A stretch of DNA of 32,174 nt from an uncultured Euryhalocaulis sp. (GCA_913055605.1 CAJXKJ010000034.1:1-32174), one strand, 5' to 3'. Shown: positions 18,914-28,673, counted from the stretch's first letter. Notes: a model not told the origin generated them from the letters alone. Made by a program: numbers and translations.

Positions 18914-19813
18914 TCAGGCGGGGCGGACGGGGCGCTGGATCAGGCGGGCGACGATGCGCCCGTCGATCAGCAACAGGCCGGCGAAAATTCCCAGCATGCC
19001 CAACAGATGGCTGGGCAGGATCTGCTCGTCCAGGAACGTCACCCCGAGCAGGATCGCCGATACCGGCGCGATGAAAGTGACGGTGGTGAAATTGGTCGCG
19101 CCGACGCGCGGCAGGATCCGGTACATCACCTGGAAGGCGAAGGCTGTGGACAGCAGGCCGATGCCGACGAGGGCGGCCCAGCCCTCCGGCGTCACCAGCC
19201 GGGGCGGGCCCTCGACCAGCAGCGCCACCGGCGCGGCGGCCAGCGCCGCCCCGGTCAGGGCGCAGGCGGACAGGACGCTGGGGTCCACCTTGGAAAAGCC
19301 GCGCGTGTAATTCAGCGAGACCGCATAGCAGAGCGTCGCCAGAAGGCAGGCGCCGATAGCCCAGATCTGGCTGGTCCCGCCGCTGGACAGGGCCGGGGCG
19401 GCCAGCACGGCGACGCCCGCGAACCCGGCCAGCACGCCCAGCGATTTGCGCCATGTCGCCCGCTCGGACCCGCGCCAGAAATGCGAGACGATCACGGTCG
19501 TGATCGGCGTCATGGCGTTGATGATCGCCGCCACGCCGCTGGCCAGATAGGCTTGGCTGGTCGGGAACAGGGCGAAGGGGATGGCGTAGGCGATCACGCC
19601 CAGCACGAAGAAGCGGAGATACAGGCCGCGCCCGCGCGGCAGGCGCTTGCCGAGGGCAAAGAAAAACGCCCAGCAGCCGAGCGCGCCGACGCCGACCCGG
19701 CCGGCCGATACGGTCAGCGGCCCGATCTCCCGGATCAGGATCTCGTTGAACAGAAAAGAGCAGCCCCAGATCGCGCCCAGCAGCACAACCCAGAGCCAGT
19801 CGCGAATCGACAT
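18914..19813 (-). CDS. EamA/DMT-family transporter
   Basis: Inner-membrane carrier of the drug/metabolite transporter superfamily, 299 residues with about ten hydrophobic helices arranged as two EamA repeats. The first repeat begins with GAIWGCSFLFNEI; the second ends with LLGVTFLDEQILPSHLLGM, the usual pattern before the last helices. Members export amino acids or metabolites, but the substrate cannot be inferred. It lies 93 bases downstream of ptsH on the same strand; that gap contains a GC-only palindrome at 19865-19880. No regulator gene sits beside it. Confidence 0.88.
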   Translation of the reverse strand: MSIRDWLWVVLLGAIWGCSFLFNEILIREIGPLTVSAGRVGVGALGCWAFFFALGKRLPRGRGLYLRFFVLGVIAYAIPFALFPTSQAYLASGVAAIINAMTPITTVIVSHFWRGSERATWRKSLGVLAGFAGVAVLAAPALSSGGTSQIWAIGACLLATLCYAVSLNYTRGFSKVDPSVLSACALTGAALAAAPVALLVEGPPRLVTPEGWAALVGIGLLSTAFAFQVMYRILPRVGATNFTTVTFIAPVSAILLGVTFLDEQILPSHLLGMLGIFAGLLLIDGRIVARLIQRPVRPA

Positions 19814-19906
19814 GCCGCAAGTCTCCGGCGCCCAGGTCTTGGGCGCGGGGCAGCTATAGGCCCGCGCGGCGCGCGCCGCGACCCGGATATTGCGGTTTTG
19901 GCGCCT

Positions 19907-20185
19907 CTAGCGCCCTTCGCCGAACTTGGACTCGACCAGGTCCGCCAGGGCGTCCAGCGCCGCATCGGCGTCCGGGCCGCTGGCCTCGATCCGCAGCTCC
20001 ACGCCCGGGCCGGCGGCCAGCATCAGAAGGTCCATGATCGAGGAGCCGTCGACCAGCTCCCCGCTCCTCCGGACATGGACGGAGGCGTCGAATTTCTGGG
20101 CGGTGGCGACGAATTTGGCGCTGGCCCGGGCGTGCAGGCCGCGGACATTGCTCACCGTCACGGTCCGCGCGACGATGTCACTCAT
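19907..20185 (-). CDS. ptsH: HPr-family phosphocarrier protein
   Basis: Small phosphocarrier of the sugar phosphotransferase or nitrogen-type PTS relay. It is 92 residues, with the phosphorylated histidine His18 in RGLHARAS and a serine at 49 in the SSIM segment, matching the regulatory Ser46 position of HPr. The gene overlaps the EIIA gene by eight bases, so they are co-translated. In alphaproteobacteria such HPr/EIIA-Man pairs usually act in regulation and not in sugar import, and no sugar permease gene is present here. No HPr kinase gene accompanies it. Confidence 0.93.
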   Translation of the reverse strand: MSDIVARTVTVSNVRGLHARASAKFVATAQKFDASVHVRRSGELVDGSSIMDLLMLAAGPGVELRIEASGPDADAALDALADLVESKFGEGR

Positions 20186-20588
20186 CCCCGCCGCCGCTGA
20201 TGACGCTGGAGGCGATGGCGATATAGCGGCGGCCGGCGTCGCGCGCGGCCTCCGCCGCCTCGTCGACGCCCAGATCCACGCGCGCTTCGGCCAGGCGGAT
20301 CAGCATGGGCAGGTTCACGCCGGCCACGACCTCCACCCGGCCCTTGTCGAGCAGGGAGATGGAGAGGTTGGAGGGCGTGCCGCCGAACATGTCGGTCAGA
20401 AGGATGGCGCCGTCGCCGGAATCCACGTCGCGCACGGCCGCGCGGATGTCCTCTCGCCGCTTTTCCATATCGTCGTCCGGGCCGATGGAAATCGCGCGAA
20501 TCTGGTCCTGCGCGCCGACCACGTGCTCCATCGCAGCGACAAGTTCGTCCGCCAGCCGTCCGTGGGTGACGACCACTAGCCCGATCAT
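20178..20588 (-). CDS. PTS mannose-type EIIA component (ManX-like)
   Basis: Phosphoacceptor domain of the EIIA-Man family, 136 residues. The phosphorylated histidine is His9 in LVVVTHG, and TDMFGGTPSNLS is the family hallmark. It overlaps ptsH and lies 123 bases downstream of chvG. With no IIB, IIC or IID subunits nearby, it is likely a regulatory EIIA that takes phosphate from HPr, as known for the rhizobial ManX beside chvIG. Confidence 0.92.
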   Translation of the reverse strand: MIGLVVVTHGRLADELVAAMEHVVGAQDQIRAISIGPDDDMEKRREDIRAAVRDVDSGDGAILLTDMFGGTPSNLSISLLDKGRVEVVAGVNLPMLIRLAEARVDLGVDEAAEAARDAGRRYIAIASSVISGGGDE

Positions 20589-22320
20589 TCCGAAACGTTC
20601 CCCTGATTGTTGCCCGACATCTAAGCCGCATCCGTCCGGGCGGGAAAGACCGTAAAGGCCACAGTCTTCAGCCGCGTCGGGAGGCGGCCAGTGGACCGGT
20701 CATGCGGCCGGTCAGGGGGCCTGGCGCAGCGTCACGACGAAGCGGGCGCCGCAGCGCCGCCCGTCCTCGCCCACGCGGTTCTCCGCCCGGATGCGGCCGC
20801 GATGGGCCTCCACGATCTCCCGCGCGATGGACAGGCCGAGGCCGGAATGGCTGCCGAAGGCCGCGCCCTTGGGCCGCTGGGTGTAGAAGCGCTCGAACAC
20901 CGTATCCAGGTTTTCGGGCGGGATGCCGGGGCCGTCGTCCTCCACCGTCACCTCGGCCGCGGGCTCGCCGTCCAGCGTGGCGCGGCGCAGCGCGATGCGC
21001 ACCGCGCCGCCCGGCGGGCTGAAGGTCCGGGCGTTGTCCAGCAGGTTGCGGAAGACGTTGCTGAGCAGGCTTTCCAGCGCCCAGACGGTGACCGGCTCGT
21101 CGCTGTCGCTATCGAAGCGGACGTCGGCCTCGCCGTCGCGCTGCACCGCTTTGTAGAGGTCGGCGATGTCGCGCAGCATGGCGCGCAGGTCGACCGGCGC
21201 GCCGGTCTCGCGCGCCAGCTCCGCATCCAGGCGGGAGGCGCGGGAGATGTCGCTGATCAACCGGTCCAGCCGGCTGACGTCGCTGGTCAGCACGTCCAGC
21301 AGCCGCTTGCGCGCGGCGGGGTCCTCCACCGCCGCCAGCGTCTCGGCGGCCGAGCGGATGGAGGTCAGGGGGTTCTTGATCTCGTGGCTGACATCGGCGG
21401 CGAACCGCTCGATGGCGTCGATCCGCGCGTACAGCGCTTCGGTCATCTCGCGCAGGGCGCGGGACAGGTCGCCGATATCGTCGTGCCGGTTGCTGAGGTC
21501 GGGGATGGCGGCGCGACGCGCCCCGGCGCGGCGCACCTGGTCGGCGGCGCGGGCCAGGCGCTGCAGCGGCCGGGCGATGAACCAGGTCAGCAGGACCGAG
21601 GTGATCAGCGTGATGACAAAGGCCGCGGCGACGAAGGGCGCCAGCGCGCGGCGCTCGGCCGCCACGATGGCCTCCACATCGCTGGACTCCAGCATCAGGA
21701 CGCCGAGCACGCGCTGCACACGCTGGACCGGGACGGAGACGGAGATCACCCGCTCATTGTCCTCGTCCATCCGCTGGGCGGAGACGGGGCCGCCGGTGGC
21801 GATGGCGCTGGCCACTTCCTCCTCCGCCGTCTCGGGGGTGAAGGATTCCGACGAGCCGCCGCGCAGGCGGTCCATCGCCGCCTCCAGCGCGTCGTCCAGA
21901 TGCAGGTCCAGGCCGAAGGTCGCCAACGGCGGCAGCTCCCGCACCCGGACGCGGTCGGTCAGGCGCCAGGAATCGGCGATCAGCTCCCCGGTCGGGGAAT
22001 ACAGGCGCACGCGCGCGAAGTCCGGCAGATAGAGCTGGCCCAGAAGCTCGCGCGCCTGGTCGCGGTCCAGCCGGGTTTCCGGCTCGCCGCTGGTGGCCTG
22101 TTCGGCCAGAACATTGGCGATCAGCTCCCCTTCTCCCCGCAGGGAGGCGATGCGCGCCTCGATCAGGCCCTGGCGCATTTCGTTCAGCACCAGCGAGCCC
22201 AGGATCAGGACCAGCAGGCCGCCGAGATTGGCGAGGAAGATGAGGCGCGTCAGCGCCGAGAAGGCGAGCGGGCGTCCGCGCCGTGCGTCGGCGGCCGGAG
22301 CCGCCGGCGGCGCGTCCGCC

Positions 22321-23028
<708 letters not shown>

Positions 23029-23171
23029 GGAATGCGTCCCCCCCAAGCATCTGAATCCTAACGGATGAGTGTGGTCACTTGAAGGCAGGTGCGGCCCGGA
23101 CGGGCGGCTTTCACCCCGCCTTAAACATAGGGCCGCATTGATAAGTCACCGAAACCTTTCAGGACACGAAG

Positions 23172-24827
23172 ATGGACTCCCGCCAGACGCATTTCGAGAT
23201 TTTCGCGAAGCGCACGCCCAAGGCTGACTGGGCTCTGGTTGAGGCGATGCCGGACCGCGACAAGGCGGTGGCGGAGGCCAAATCCCTGCACGAGGAGCGT
23301 CCCGAGGGCTCCGTCCGCGTCGACAAGTCCATTTTCGACCCGGAATCCGGGCAGTACCAGAACGTGACCATTCTGAGTCTGGGCGACGGCATGAATGGCG
23401 AGCGCGGGCGCGACGCCAAGACCGCCGAGCCGCCGTGCTCCCTGCCCGAGGACCTGCACTCGGTCCACGCCCGCCGCACCATGGCGAAAGTGCTGGGCGA
23501 ATGGCTGGACCGCGAGCAGGCCACGCCGCTGGAGCTGCTGCACCGGCCCGATCTGGCGGAAAAGCTGGAAGGCGCCGACACGATGCTGCAGCACGCGATC
23601 CAGAAGACCGCGATCGCGCAGGCCGCCCAGTACGACGCCAATGTCCAGCATTTCGTGAAGCGGCTGAACGAGCTGACCGAGAAATCCATCGGCGCGCTGC
23701 TGGAAAAACAGAAGAAGAAACAGCTGCCCGTGATCGGCAAGGACGGGTTCGGCGCGCTGGCCGACAAGCTTGGCGAAAAGCGGGTGTTCGGCATGCGCGC
23801 GGCGGTGGCCGGGGCGCTGGAGCCGGCCGGCGGCTGGTCCGAAAAGGTGGCGATCCTGCTGAAGCTGGCCGACGACCTGGAGGGTCACGAGATGCGCGAG
23901 GCCGCGCTGGCGGTGATCGACGATTTCATGGGCGAGGTCATGGCGGTGCCGATGGCCGCCGACAGCCTGGCGCCCGACGCCGAATGCATCGGCGACCGGC
24001 TGGAGCTGTTCGTCGCGCTGATCGCGGGCAAGGACGGCCCGGCGACGAGCGACCAGGCGCGCGCCATGGCGCGCCGGTTCAAGGCCAAGGAATTGCGCAG
24101 CGCGCGCGGCGCGCTGAGCCGGCGGGTGCTGGAAGAGCTGCTGAAGCCGCAGCGCCTGAAGCCCGGCGAGTTCTGGAACGAGGTGCACCAGATGCGCCGC
24201 CTGGCCGATTCGATGATCGCGATGGCCGGCCCCGACCTGCCGCCCGAACATATCGGCGAGGCCTTCATGTATCGCTCCGGCCGCCTGGTGCAGCCCGAGG
24301 CGATCGACGAGGCGATGGACGGGGCGGAAACCGCCTCCGAAGAGATCGAGCGGCTGATCCGGCTGGAGCAGGCGCTGGCCGGGGCGATGGCGAAGAAGAA
24401 GCTGGCCTCCTATCTCCGCGCGCGCATCGGCGCCCACAAGACCGAGGCGGAGCTGGCCAAGGGGCCGGGCAAGCCGCTGGAAAAGGCGGGCCGCATCGCG
24501 GATCTGCAGGCCACGGTGATGAACAGCCGCCTGCCGGCCGAGGAGAAGGGCGAAATCGCCGCCACGCTGGACCGGATGTGCATGACGGTGCTGACCGAGG
24601 CGCGCGTGTTCGAATCCATCGCCCGCGGGCCGGGCGCGCCGCTGGACCGCGCCACGGCGCTGCTGAAGCTGGCCGGGCGCGGCGGGCTGACCAGGGGCCG
24701 GGCGACCGCCGAGGCGGGCAATCAGGCGCAGGCGCTGGTCCGCCAGGCGGTGCGCGAGGGCTCCGCGGCGCCGGACAAGCTGGAAGCGATCAAGACGCTG
24801 CTGGGCGACGCCGCCGCGGCCGCCTGA
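23172..24827 (+). CDS. Conserved-looking 551-residue protein of unknown function
   Basis: I do not recognise a named family. The first 75 residues look like a small alpha/beta domain (FEIFAKRTPKADWALVEAMP, then VRVDKSIFDPESGQYQNVTI), followed by an aspartate/cysteine linker and a helical remainder of about 450 residues, rich in Ala, Glu and Lys with frequent helical periodicity. There is no signal peptide or membrane helix, so it should be cytoplasmic. The ribosome site is AGGA about eight bases before ATG 23172. It is divergent from chvI across 143 bases, so ChvI or a shared promoter region could control it. It converges on a secreted protein gene 18 bases away. Confidence 0.85.
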   Translation: MDSRQTHFEIFAKRTPKADWALVEAMPDRDKAVAEAKSLHEERPEGSVRVDKSIFDPESGQYQNVTILSLGDGMNGERGRDAKTAEPPCSLPEDLHSVHARRTMAKVLGEWLDREQATPLELLHRPDLAEKLEGADTMLQHAIQKTAIAQAAQYDANVQHFVKRLNELTEKSIGALLEKQKKKQLPVIGKDGFGALADKLGEKRVFGMRAAVAGALEPAGGWSEKVAILLKLADDLEGHEMREAALAVIDDFMGEVMAVPMAADSLAPDAECIGDRLELFVALIAGKDGPATSDQARAMARRFKAKELRSARGALSRRVLEELLKPQRLKPGEFWNEVHQMRRLADSMIAMAGPDLPPEHIGEAFMYRSGRLVQPEAIDEAMDGAETASEEIERLIRLEQALAGAMAKKKLASYLRARIGAHKTEAELAKGPGKPLEKAGRIADLQATVMNSRLPAEEKGEIAATLDRMCMTVLTEARVFESIARGPGAPLDRATALLKLAGRGGLTRGRATAEAGNQAQALVRQAVREGSAAPDKLEAIKTLLGDAAAAA

Positions 24828-24845
24828 TTTGCAGGCGGGCCGGGA

Positions 24846-25568
24846 CTACTCGACGTAGTTGAGGCGGACCACCGCGCCCAGCGACTTGCCTTCGGCGCCT
24901 TCGCGCAGCTCCTGATCCCGGGGGATCAGGGCTAGCACGCCGACCGAATTCAGCCCGTCGCGCTGGTCCAGCGTCAGCGGCTCGGTCAGGTCGGGGCGGA
25001 TCAGGCCCATCAGCGTGTTGCCCGGCATCGAGCCGACGAAACCGGCGGGCGGAAGCTCCGGGCTTTCGGCGGCGATTTCCGGTTCGATCAGCGCTGCGGT
25101 CACCGCGCTTTCGGTGTGCGGGCCGAAGGCCTTCTGCAGCACCGTCGCGGCGTCCGGAATGACGGCCTGGCCGGGCTCGATAACGATGGCTTCGGAGACG
25201 TCGTAGCGGACCAGACGGTCGTCGTCATAGCGGCTGGCGACGAAATAGACGCGCACGGGCTCGGGGCCCTGATAGTCGAACACCAGGCCCTCGGCGAGCT
25301 GGTCCAGCGTCACGCCGTCGCCGCCCATGGCCTGTTCCAGGTCCGGCGACAGGCGCACGTCCAGACAGCGCGCCGCGCCGCAGGCCTCCAGATTGGCCGG
25401 GGCGGCGGGAGCAGCTTCCGCCGCGGTCTCTTCCGCCGCGGCGTCCTCCGCGTCTTCCGCCTCCTGCGCTGCGGCGGCGGCGGCCATCAGGCAGGCGGCC
25501 AGCGCGGCGCAGAGGCCGGTTTTCCATCCGGTGCGGCCTTGAACAGAAATCCCGTACAGGGGGGTCAT
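24846..25568 (-). CDS. Secreted protein of unknown function
   Basis: A 240-residue protein with a Sec signal peptide (WKTG, then a hydrophobic alanine-rich stretch ending AAAAAAQ), followed by a low-complexity Ala/Glu linker of about 30 residues. The folded part, from about 60 on, contains two cysteines seven residues apart (EACGAARCLDV), a likely disulfide, and reads as mixed beta structure. I see no catalytic motif. ATG 25568 is chosen because GGAGACCGGAG sits immediately upstream and the signal peptide then has normal length; an upstream in-frame ATG at 25601 adds residues before it. It lies about 125 bases downstream of trcR on the same strand. Confidence 0.78.
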   Translation of the reverse strand: MTPLYGISVQGRTGWKTGLCAALAACLMAAAAAAQEAEDAEDAAAEETAAEAAPAAPANLEACGAARCLDVRLSPDLEQAMGGDGVTLDQLAEGLVFDYQGPEPVRVYFVASRYDDDRLVRYDVSEAIVIEPGQAVIPDAATVLQKAFGPHTESAVTAALIEPEIAAESPELPPAGFVGSMPGNTLMGLIRPDLTEPLTLDQRDGLNSVGVLALIPRDQELREGAEGKSLGAVVRLNYVE

Positions 25569-25671
25569 CTCCGGTCTCCTCCTCACTTGCGGCGGGCGCA
25601 TTCGGGGCGCTCTTGCCGTTCGATCAAACCCTGGGGCCTGGAAGCTATAAGCGATTTTCGCCGATTCAAGG

Positions 25672-25690
25672 GCGCGGCGGGACGCCGCGC
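25672..25690 (-). terminator. GC-rich hairpin directly after trcR
   Basis: An eight-base-pair perfect stem (25672-25679 with 25683-25690) with a three-base loop lies three bases beyond the trcR stop. No T run follows in the minus direction, so termination is uncertain and transcription may continue into the secreted protein gene. Confidence 0.35.
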
Positions 25691-25693
25691 GCT

Positions 25694-26470
25694 CTAGCGG
25701 CGGTAATCGTCCTCGTCGTCGTCATCCTCGTCGCCGCCGGACGGGCCGAACACGTCCTCGGCGCTGGGCGTATCGTCGTCGTCATCCTCGTCCTGCCCGC
25801 CGGAGAACGCGGCGGCCTGGGCGGCCAGATCCTCGGACGAGTCCGCCGGGGCGGGCTCTTCGACCGGGGCGCCGGTCTCGGAGGCCGGGGCGAGGGTCGC
25901 GCCCTCGTCGCCGCGCAGCTTGGCGGCGGCGGCTTCCTGACGCGCGCGCTTCTCGGCGGCCTTCTGGACGATGGCGTCCAGTTCCGACTGCTGGCACAGG
26001 CCGAGGGCGACCGGATCCACCGGCTTGATGTTCTGGGAGTTCCAGTGCGTGCGGTCGCGCACGGCCTGGATCGTGGCCTTGGTCGTGCCGATCAGTTTGG
26101 CGATCTGGGAATCCGGGATTTCCGGGTGGTTGCGGACCAGCCAGGCGATCGCGTCCGGACGCTCCTGACGGCGCGACAGCGGGGTGTAGCGCGGGCCTTT
26201 TTTCTGGGCCGACAGCTTGTCCGCGAATTCGTGCTCCACCGCCACCATGCGGTAGTCGGGATCGTTCTCCGCCTTCTCGATCTCCTCGCGCGTCAGTTGA
26301 CCGTTGGAAATCGGGTCCGCGCCGCGCACGCCGGCGGCGACGTCGCCATCGGCGATGCCCTTCACTTCCAGCGCGTGCAGGCCGCAGAAGCCGGCGATCT
26401 GCTCGAAGCTGAGCGAGGTGTTGTCGACCAGCCAGACGGCGGTCGCCTTGGGCATCAGGATTGCGGTCAT
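25694..26470 (-). CDS. trcR: Cell cycle transcriptional regulator TrcR (DUF1013 family)
   Basis: Alphaproteobacterial protein of the DUF1013 family, named TrcR for its role as a cell-cycle transcription regulator. The 258-residue product begins with the family hallmark MPKATAVWLVDNTSLSFEQI; two helix-turn-helix-like segments are visible, at about 21-42 (FEQIAGFCGLHALEVKGIA) and about 119-140 (PDSQIAKLIGTTKATIQAV). The last 80 residues are low complexity and strongly acidic, with two aspartate runs encoded by a repeated 20-base unit. It stands alone between a terminator of the upstream oxidoreductase gene and the secreted protein gene, so its own promoter should lie in 26471-26494. The acidic tail length appears lineage-specific. 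Confidence 0.88.
   Translation of the reverse strand: MTAILMPKATAVWLVDNTSLSFEQIAGFCGLHALEVKGIADGDVAAGVRGADPISNGQLTREEIEKAENDPDYRMVAVEHEFADKLSAQKKGPRYTPLSRRQERPDAIAWLVRNHPEIPDSQIAKLIGTTKATIQAVRDRTHWNSQNIKPVDPVALGLCQQSELDAIVQKAAEKRARQEAAAAKLRGDEGATLAPASETGAPVEEPAPADSSEDLAAQAAAFSGGQDEDDDDDTPSAEDVFGPSGGDEDDDDEDDYRR
25713..25792. repeat. Perfect 20-bp direct repeat within trcR
   Basis: The 20-base unit at 25713-25732 recurs exactly at 25773-25792, 60 bases apart and therefore in frame. Each copy encodes an Asp/Glu run in the acidic C-terminal tail of TrcR. Confidence 0.9.
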
Positions 26471-26483
26471 GGGACTCCTCCCG

Positions 26484-26515
26484 GAAAAAATAAGGCCCGG
26501 CGCGCGGCGCCGGGC
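26484..26515 (-). terminator. Intrinsic terminator of the quinone oxidoreductase gene
   Basis: On the minus strand a perfect nine-base-pair stem (26507-26515 with 26495-26503, three-base loop) is followed by CTTATTTTTTCC. It ends the transcript that starts upstream of 27637 and separates it from trcR, whose start is only 14 bases beyond the T run. Confidence 0.88.
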
Positions 26516-26647
26516 TAATGGACGGTCCGCCGCGGGGCTTGCGGGGAACGCTACGTCCGCCAGCCCACGCGTGTCTCGGCCGCCGATATAGGCGCTAACG
26601 CCCCATTTGAAAACCGCTTGCGTCAGGGCTCCCAGACTCAGGGTGAC
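26516..26647. other. Non-coding gap between quinone oxidoreductase gene and its terminator
   Basis: These 132 bases hold no recognisable gene. The part next to the oxidoreductase stop contains short direct repeats: GACTCAGGG at 26635-26643 and 26645-26653, and TCAGGGCTCC at 26623-26632 and 26648-26657, the last copies including the stop codon. This is a small local duplication without obvious function. Confidence 0.6.
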
Positions 26648-27637
26648 TCAGGGCTCCGCGACCTGGAGCAGGATTTTTCCGGCATGGTCCGGGGCGTCCA
26701 GCCGCCGGTGGGCGTCCGCGGCCTCCGCGAGCGGAAACACGCTGTCCACAACCGGGGCGAAAGCGCCGCCGGAGATCAGCGGCCAGACATTTTCCCGCAC
26801 CGCCGCGGCCAGGCGCGCCTTTTCCCCCGCCGGCCGCGCGCGCAGGGTGGAGCCGGTGAGCGTCAGCCGCTTCAGCATCAGGCGCATCAGGTCCAGCTCC
26901 GTCTTCGAACCCTGCAGGAAGGCGATTTGGACCAGCCGGCCGTCGTCCTTCAGCACGTCCAGATTGCGCTGGGTATAGGGCGCGCCGACCATGTCCAGCA
27001 CCACGTCCGCGCCGCCTTCGGCGCGCACGATCTCGCTGAAATCCTCAGTCCGGTAATTGATCCCGCGCGCCGCGCCGAGGCGCTCGCAGGCCCGGCATTT
27101 CTCGTCGGTCCCGGCGGTGGCCAGAATCCGCGCCCCGTGCGCGGCGGCGAGCTGGATCGCCGTGGTGCCGATGCCGCTGGCTCCGCCATGGACCAGCAGC
27201 GTCTCCCCGGCCGCCAGGCGCCCGCGCTCGAAGACGTTGGTCCAGACGGTGAAGACCGTCTCCGGCAGGCCGGCGGCGTGCAGCAGCGACACCCCGTCCG
27301 GCGCGGGCAGGACGGAGCCGGCGTGGGCCACCGCGTAATCGGCGTAGCCGCCGCCGGACAGCAGGGCGCAGACCGCGTCGCCTTCGGAGAGGCCCGCGAC
27401 ATTGGGGCCGAGCGCGGCGACATGGCCGCTGACCTCCAGCCCCAGAATGTCCGGCGCGCCGGGGGGCGGGGGGTATTTCCCCTCCCGCTGGATGGCGTCG
27501 GGCCGGTTCACGCCGGCGGCCGCCACGCGGATCAGGACCTCGCCCTCGCCGGGCTTCGGGACCGGGCGGTCGATCAGTTTCAGCGCGTCCGGGCCGCCGG
27601 GCTCCGGCGCCGTGACGGCGCGCATCGTCTGGTCCAT
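26648..27637 (-). CDS. NAD(P)H quinone oxidoreductase / zinc-independent medium-chain dehydrogenase
   Basis: Cytoplasmic NAD(P)H-dependent reductase of the quinone oxidoreductase (PIG3-like) branch of the medium-chain dehydrogenase family. The 329-residue product has the N-terminal GroES-like domain (GVNRPDAIQREGKYPPPPG, DILGLEVSG) and the Rossmann fold with GGASGIGTTAIQLA near 150-163. It lacks the catalytic zinc cysteines, as expected for quinone reductases. ATG 27637 has GGAAGGAAG upstream; the much longer open frame further upstream is antisense of the next gene. The start is only 27 bases from the divergent DUF2236-family start. Downstream it has its own terminator. Confidence 0.92.
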   Translation of the reverse strand: MDQTMRAVTAPEPGGPDALKLIDRPVPKPGEGEVLIRVAAAGVNRPDAIQREGKYPPPPGAPDILGLEVSGHVAALGPNVAGLSEGDAVCALLSGGGYADYAVAHAGSVLPAPDGVSLLHAAGLPETVFTVWTNVFERGRLAAGETLLVHGGASGIGTTAIQLAAAHGARILATAGTDEKCRACERLGAARGINYRTEDFSEIVRAEGGADVVLDMVGAPYTQRNLDVLKDDGRLVQIAFLQGSKTELDLMRLMLKRLTLTGSTLRARPAGEKARLAAAVRENVWPLISGGAFAPVVDSVFPLAEAADAHRRLDAPDHAGKILLQVAEP

Positions 27638-27664
27638 GGCGGTCTTCCTTCCTATCTGCCTCTG

Positions 27665-28585
27665 ATGGGCTTGTTGCACGGTTCGCTGACCCCGCCGTCG
27701 CTGGCGGCCAGACCGCTGAACGCCGCGATGATGCGCCTGCTGTCGCCCGACGGGGCGCGGCCGGTGGATTTTTCGATTCCGCCCGGCGCGCCGGCGCTGG
27801 CGCCGCCGGACTCGGTGTCCTGGCGCATCTTCAAGAATCCGGTGTCGCTGTTCATCGGGGGCGTGGCCGCGGTGATCCTGGAGCTGGGCGAGCCGCGCGT
27901 GCGCAGCGGGGTGTGGGACCATAGCAGTTTCCGCAGCAAACCCGCGCACCGGCTGGCCCGCACCGGGCTGGCGGCGATGGTCACCGTCTATGGCCCGCGC
28001 CAGAGCGCCGAGGCGATGATCGCCGGGGTGCGCCGGATGCACGACCGGGTGACCGGGACGACGCCGGACGGCGTTCCCTATCGCGCCAACGATCCGGAGC
28101 TTCTGGACTGGGTCCAGGCGACGGCGGGGTTCGGCTTCATGGAGGCCTATCACGCCTTCGTCCGGCCGCTTTCGCAGGCCGATCGCGACCGCGCCTATGC
28201 GGAGGCGCAGCCGGCCGCTTCGCTATACGGGGCGACCGGCGCGCCGAGAAGCGACGCGGAGATGGCGGAGATGTTCGCGCGCTTCGCCCCGCGCCTGGAG
28301 CGGTCGGAAATCGTGTTCGAGTTCCTGGACCTGATGCGGACCGCGCCGGTCCTGCCCGGCGCGATGCGGCCGCTGCAGCGGATTCTGGTGCGCGCGGCGG
28401 TGGAAATGACGCCGGACTGGGCGCGCCGGACGCTGGATCTGGGGCCGGACCGGGGTCTGCGCGCCGGGGAGGCGGGGCTGGTTCGCGCGCTGGGCAAGCA
28501 GTCCGACCGGGTGGTCCTGACCGCCCATCCGGCGGTGCAGGCATGCCGGCGGATGGGCCTGCCGGACGATTATCTGTACCGCTGA
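27665..28585 (+). CDS. Oxygenase MpaB family / DUF2236 protein
   Basis: A 306-residue protein of the DUF2236 family, which includes the fungal MpaB oxygenase and bacterial latex-clearing protein, enzymes carrying a b-type heme. The diagnostic central stretch is seen around residues 118-160: RMHDRVTGTTPDGVPYRAND, then PELLDWVQATAGFGFMEAY. A hydrophobic segment near 60-72 (VSLFIGGVAAVIL) precedes WDHSSFRSKPAHRLART, where conserved heme-pocket residues usually lie. No ribosome-binding site is visible before ATG 27665; the start could lie a little downstream (Met at about residue 22). Substrate and activity are unknown. Confidence 0.83.
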   Translation: MGLLHGSLTPPSLAARPLNAAMMRLLSPDGARPVDFSIPPGAPALAPPDSVSWRIFKNPVSLFIGGVAAVILELGEPRVRSGVWDHSSFRSKPAHRLARTGLAAMVTVYGPRQSAEAMIAGVRRMHDRVTGTTPDGVPYRANDPELLDWVQATAGFGFMEAYHAFVRPLSQADRDRAYAEAQPAASLYGATGAPRSDAEMAEMFARFAPRLERSEIVFEFLDLMRTAPVLPGAMRPLQRILVRAAVEMTPDWARRTLDLGPDRGLRAGEAGLVRALGKQSDRVVLTAHPAVQACRRMGLPDDYLYR

Positions 28586-28673
28586 GGCGGGTTTGCGCGG
28601 ACGGCTTTGGCGCGCGCCCTGGCTTGCGCTACCATCGCCCCGTCAGGCAGCAGCGCGCACGGGGGCCAGCGCC

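Noticed and set aside
19865-19880. Sixteen-base GC-only palindrome after ptsH
   Set aside because: It is a perfect palindrome but has no loop and no T run, and such strings are expected by chance in DNA this GC-rich.
20589-20711. Remnant of hprK between chvG and EIIA
   Set aside because: The gap is 123 bases, and neither strand shows a Walker-A or HprK-like segment.
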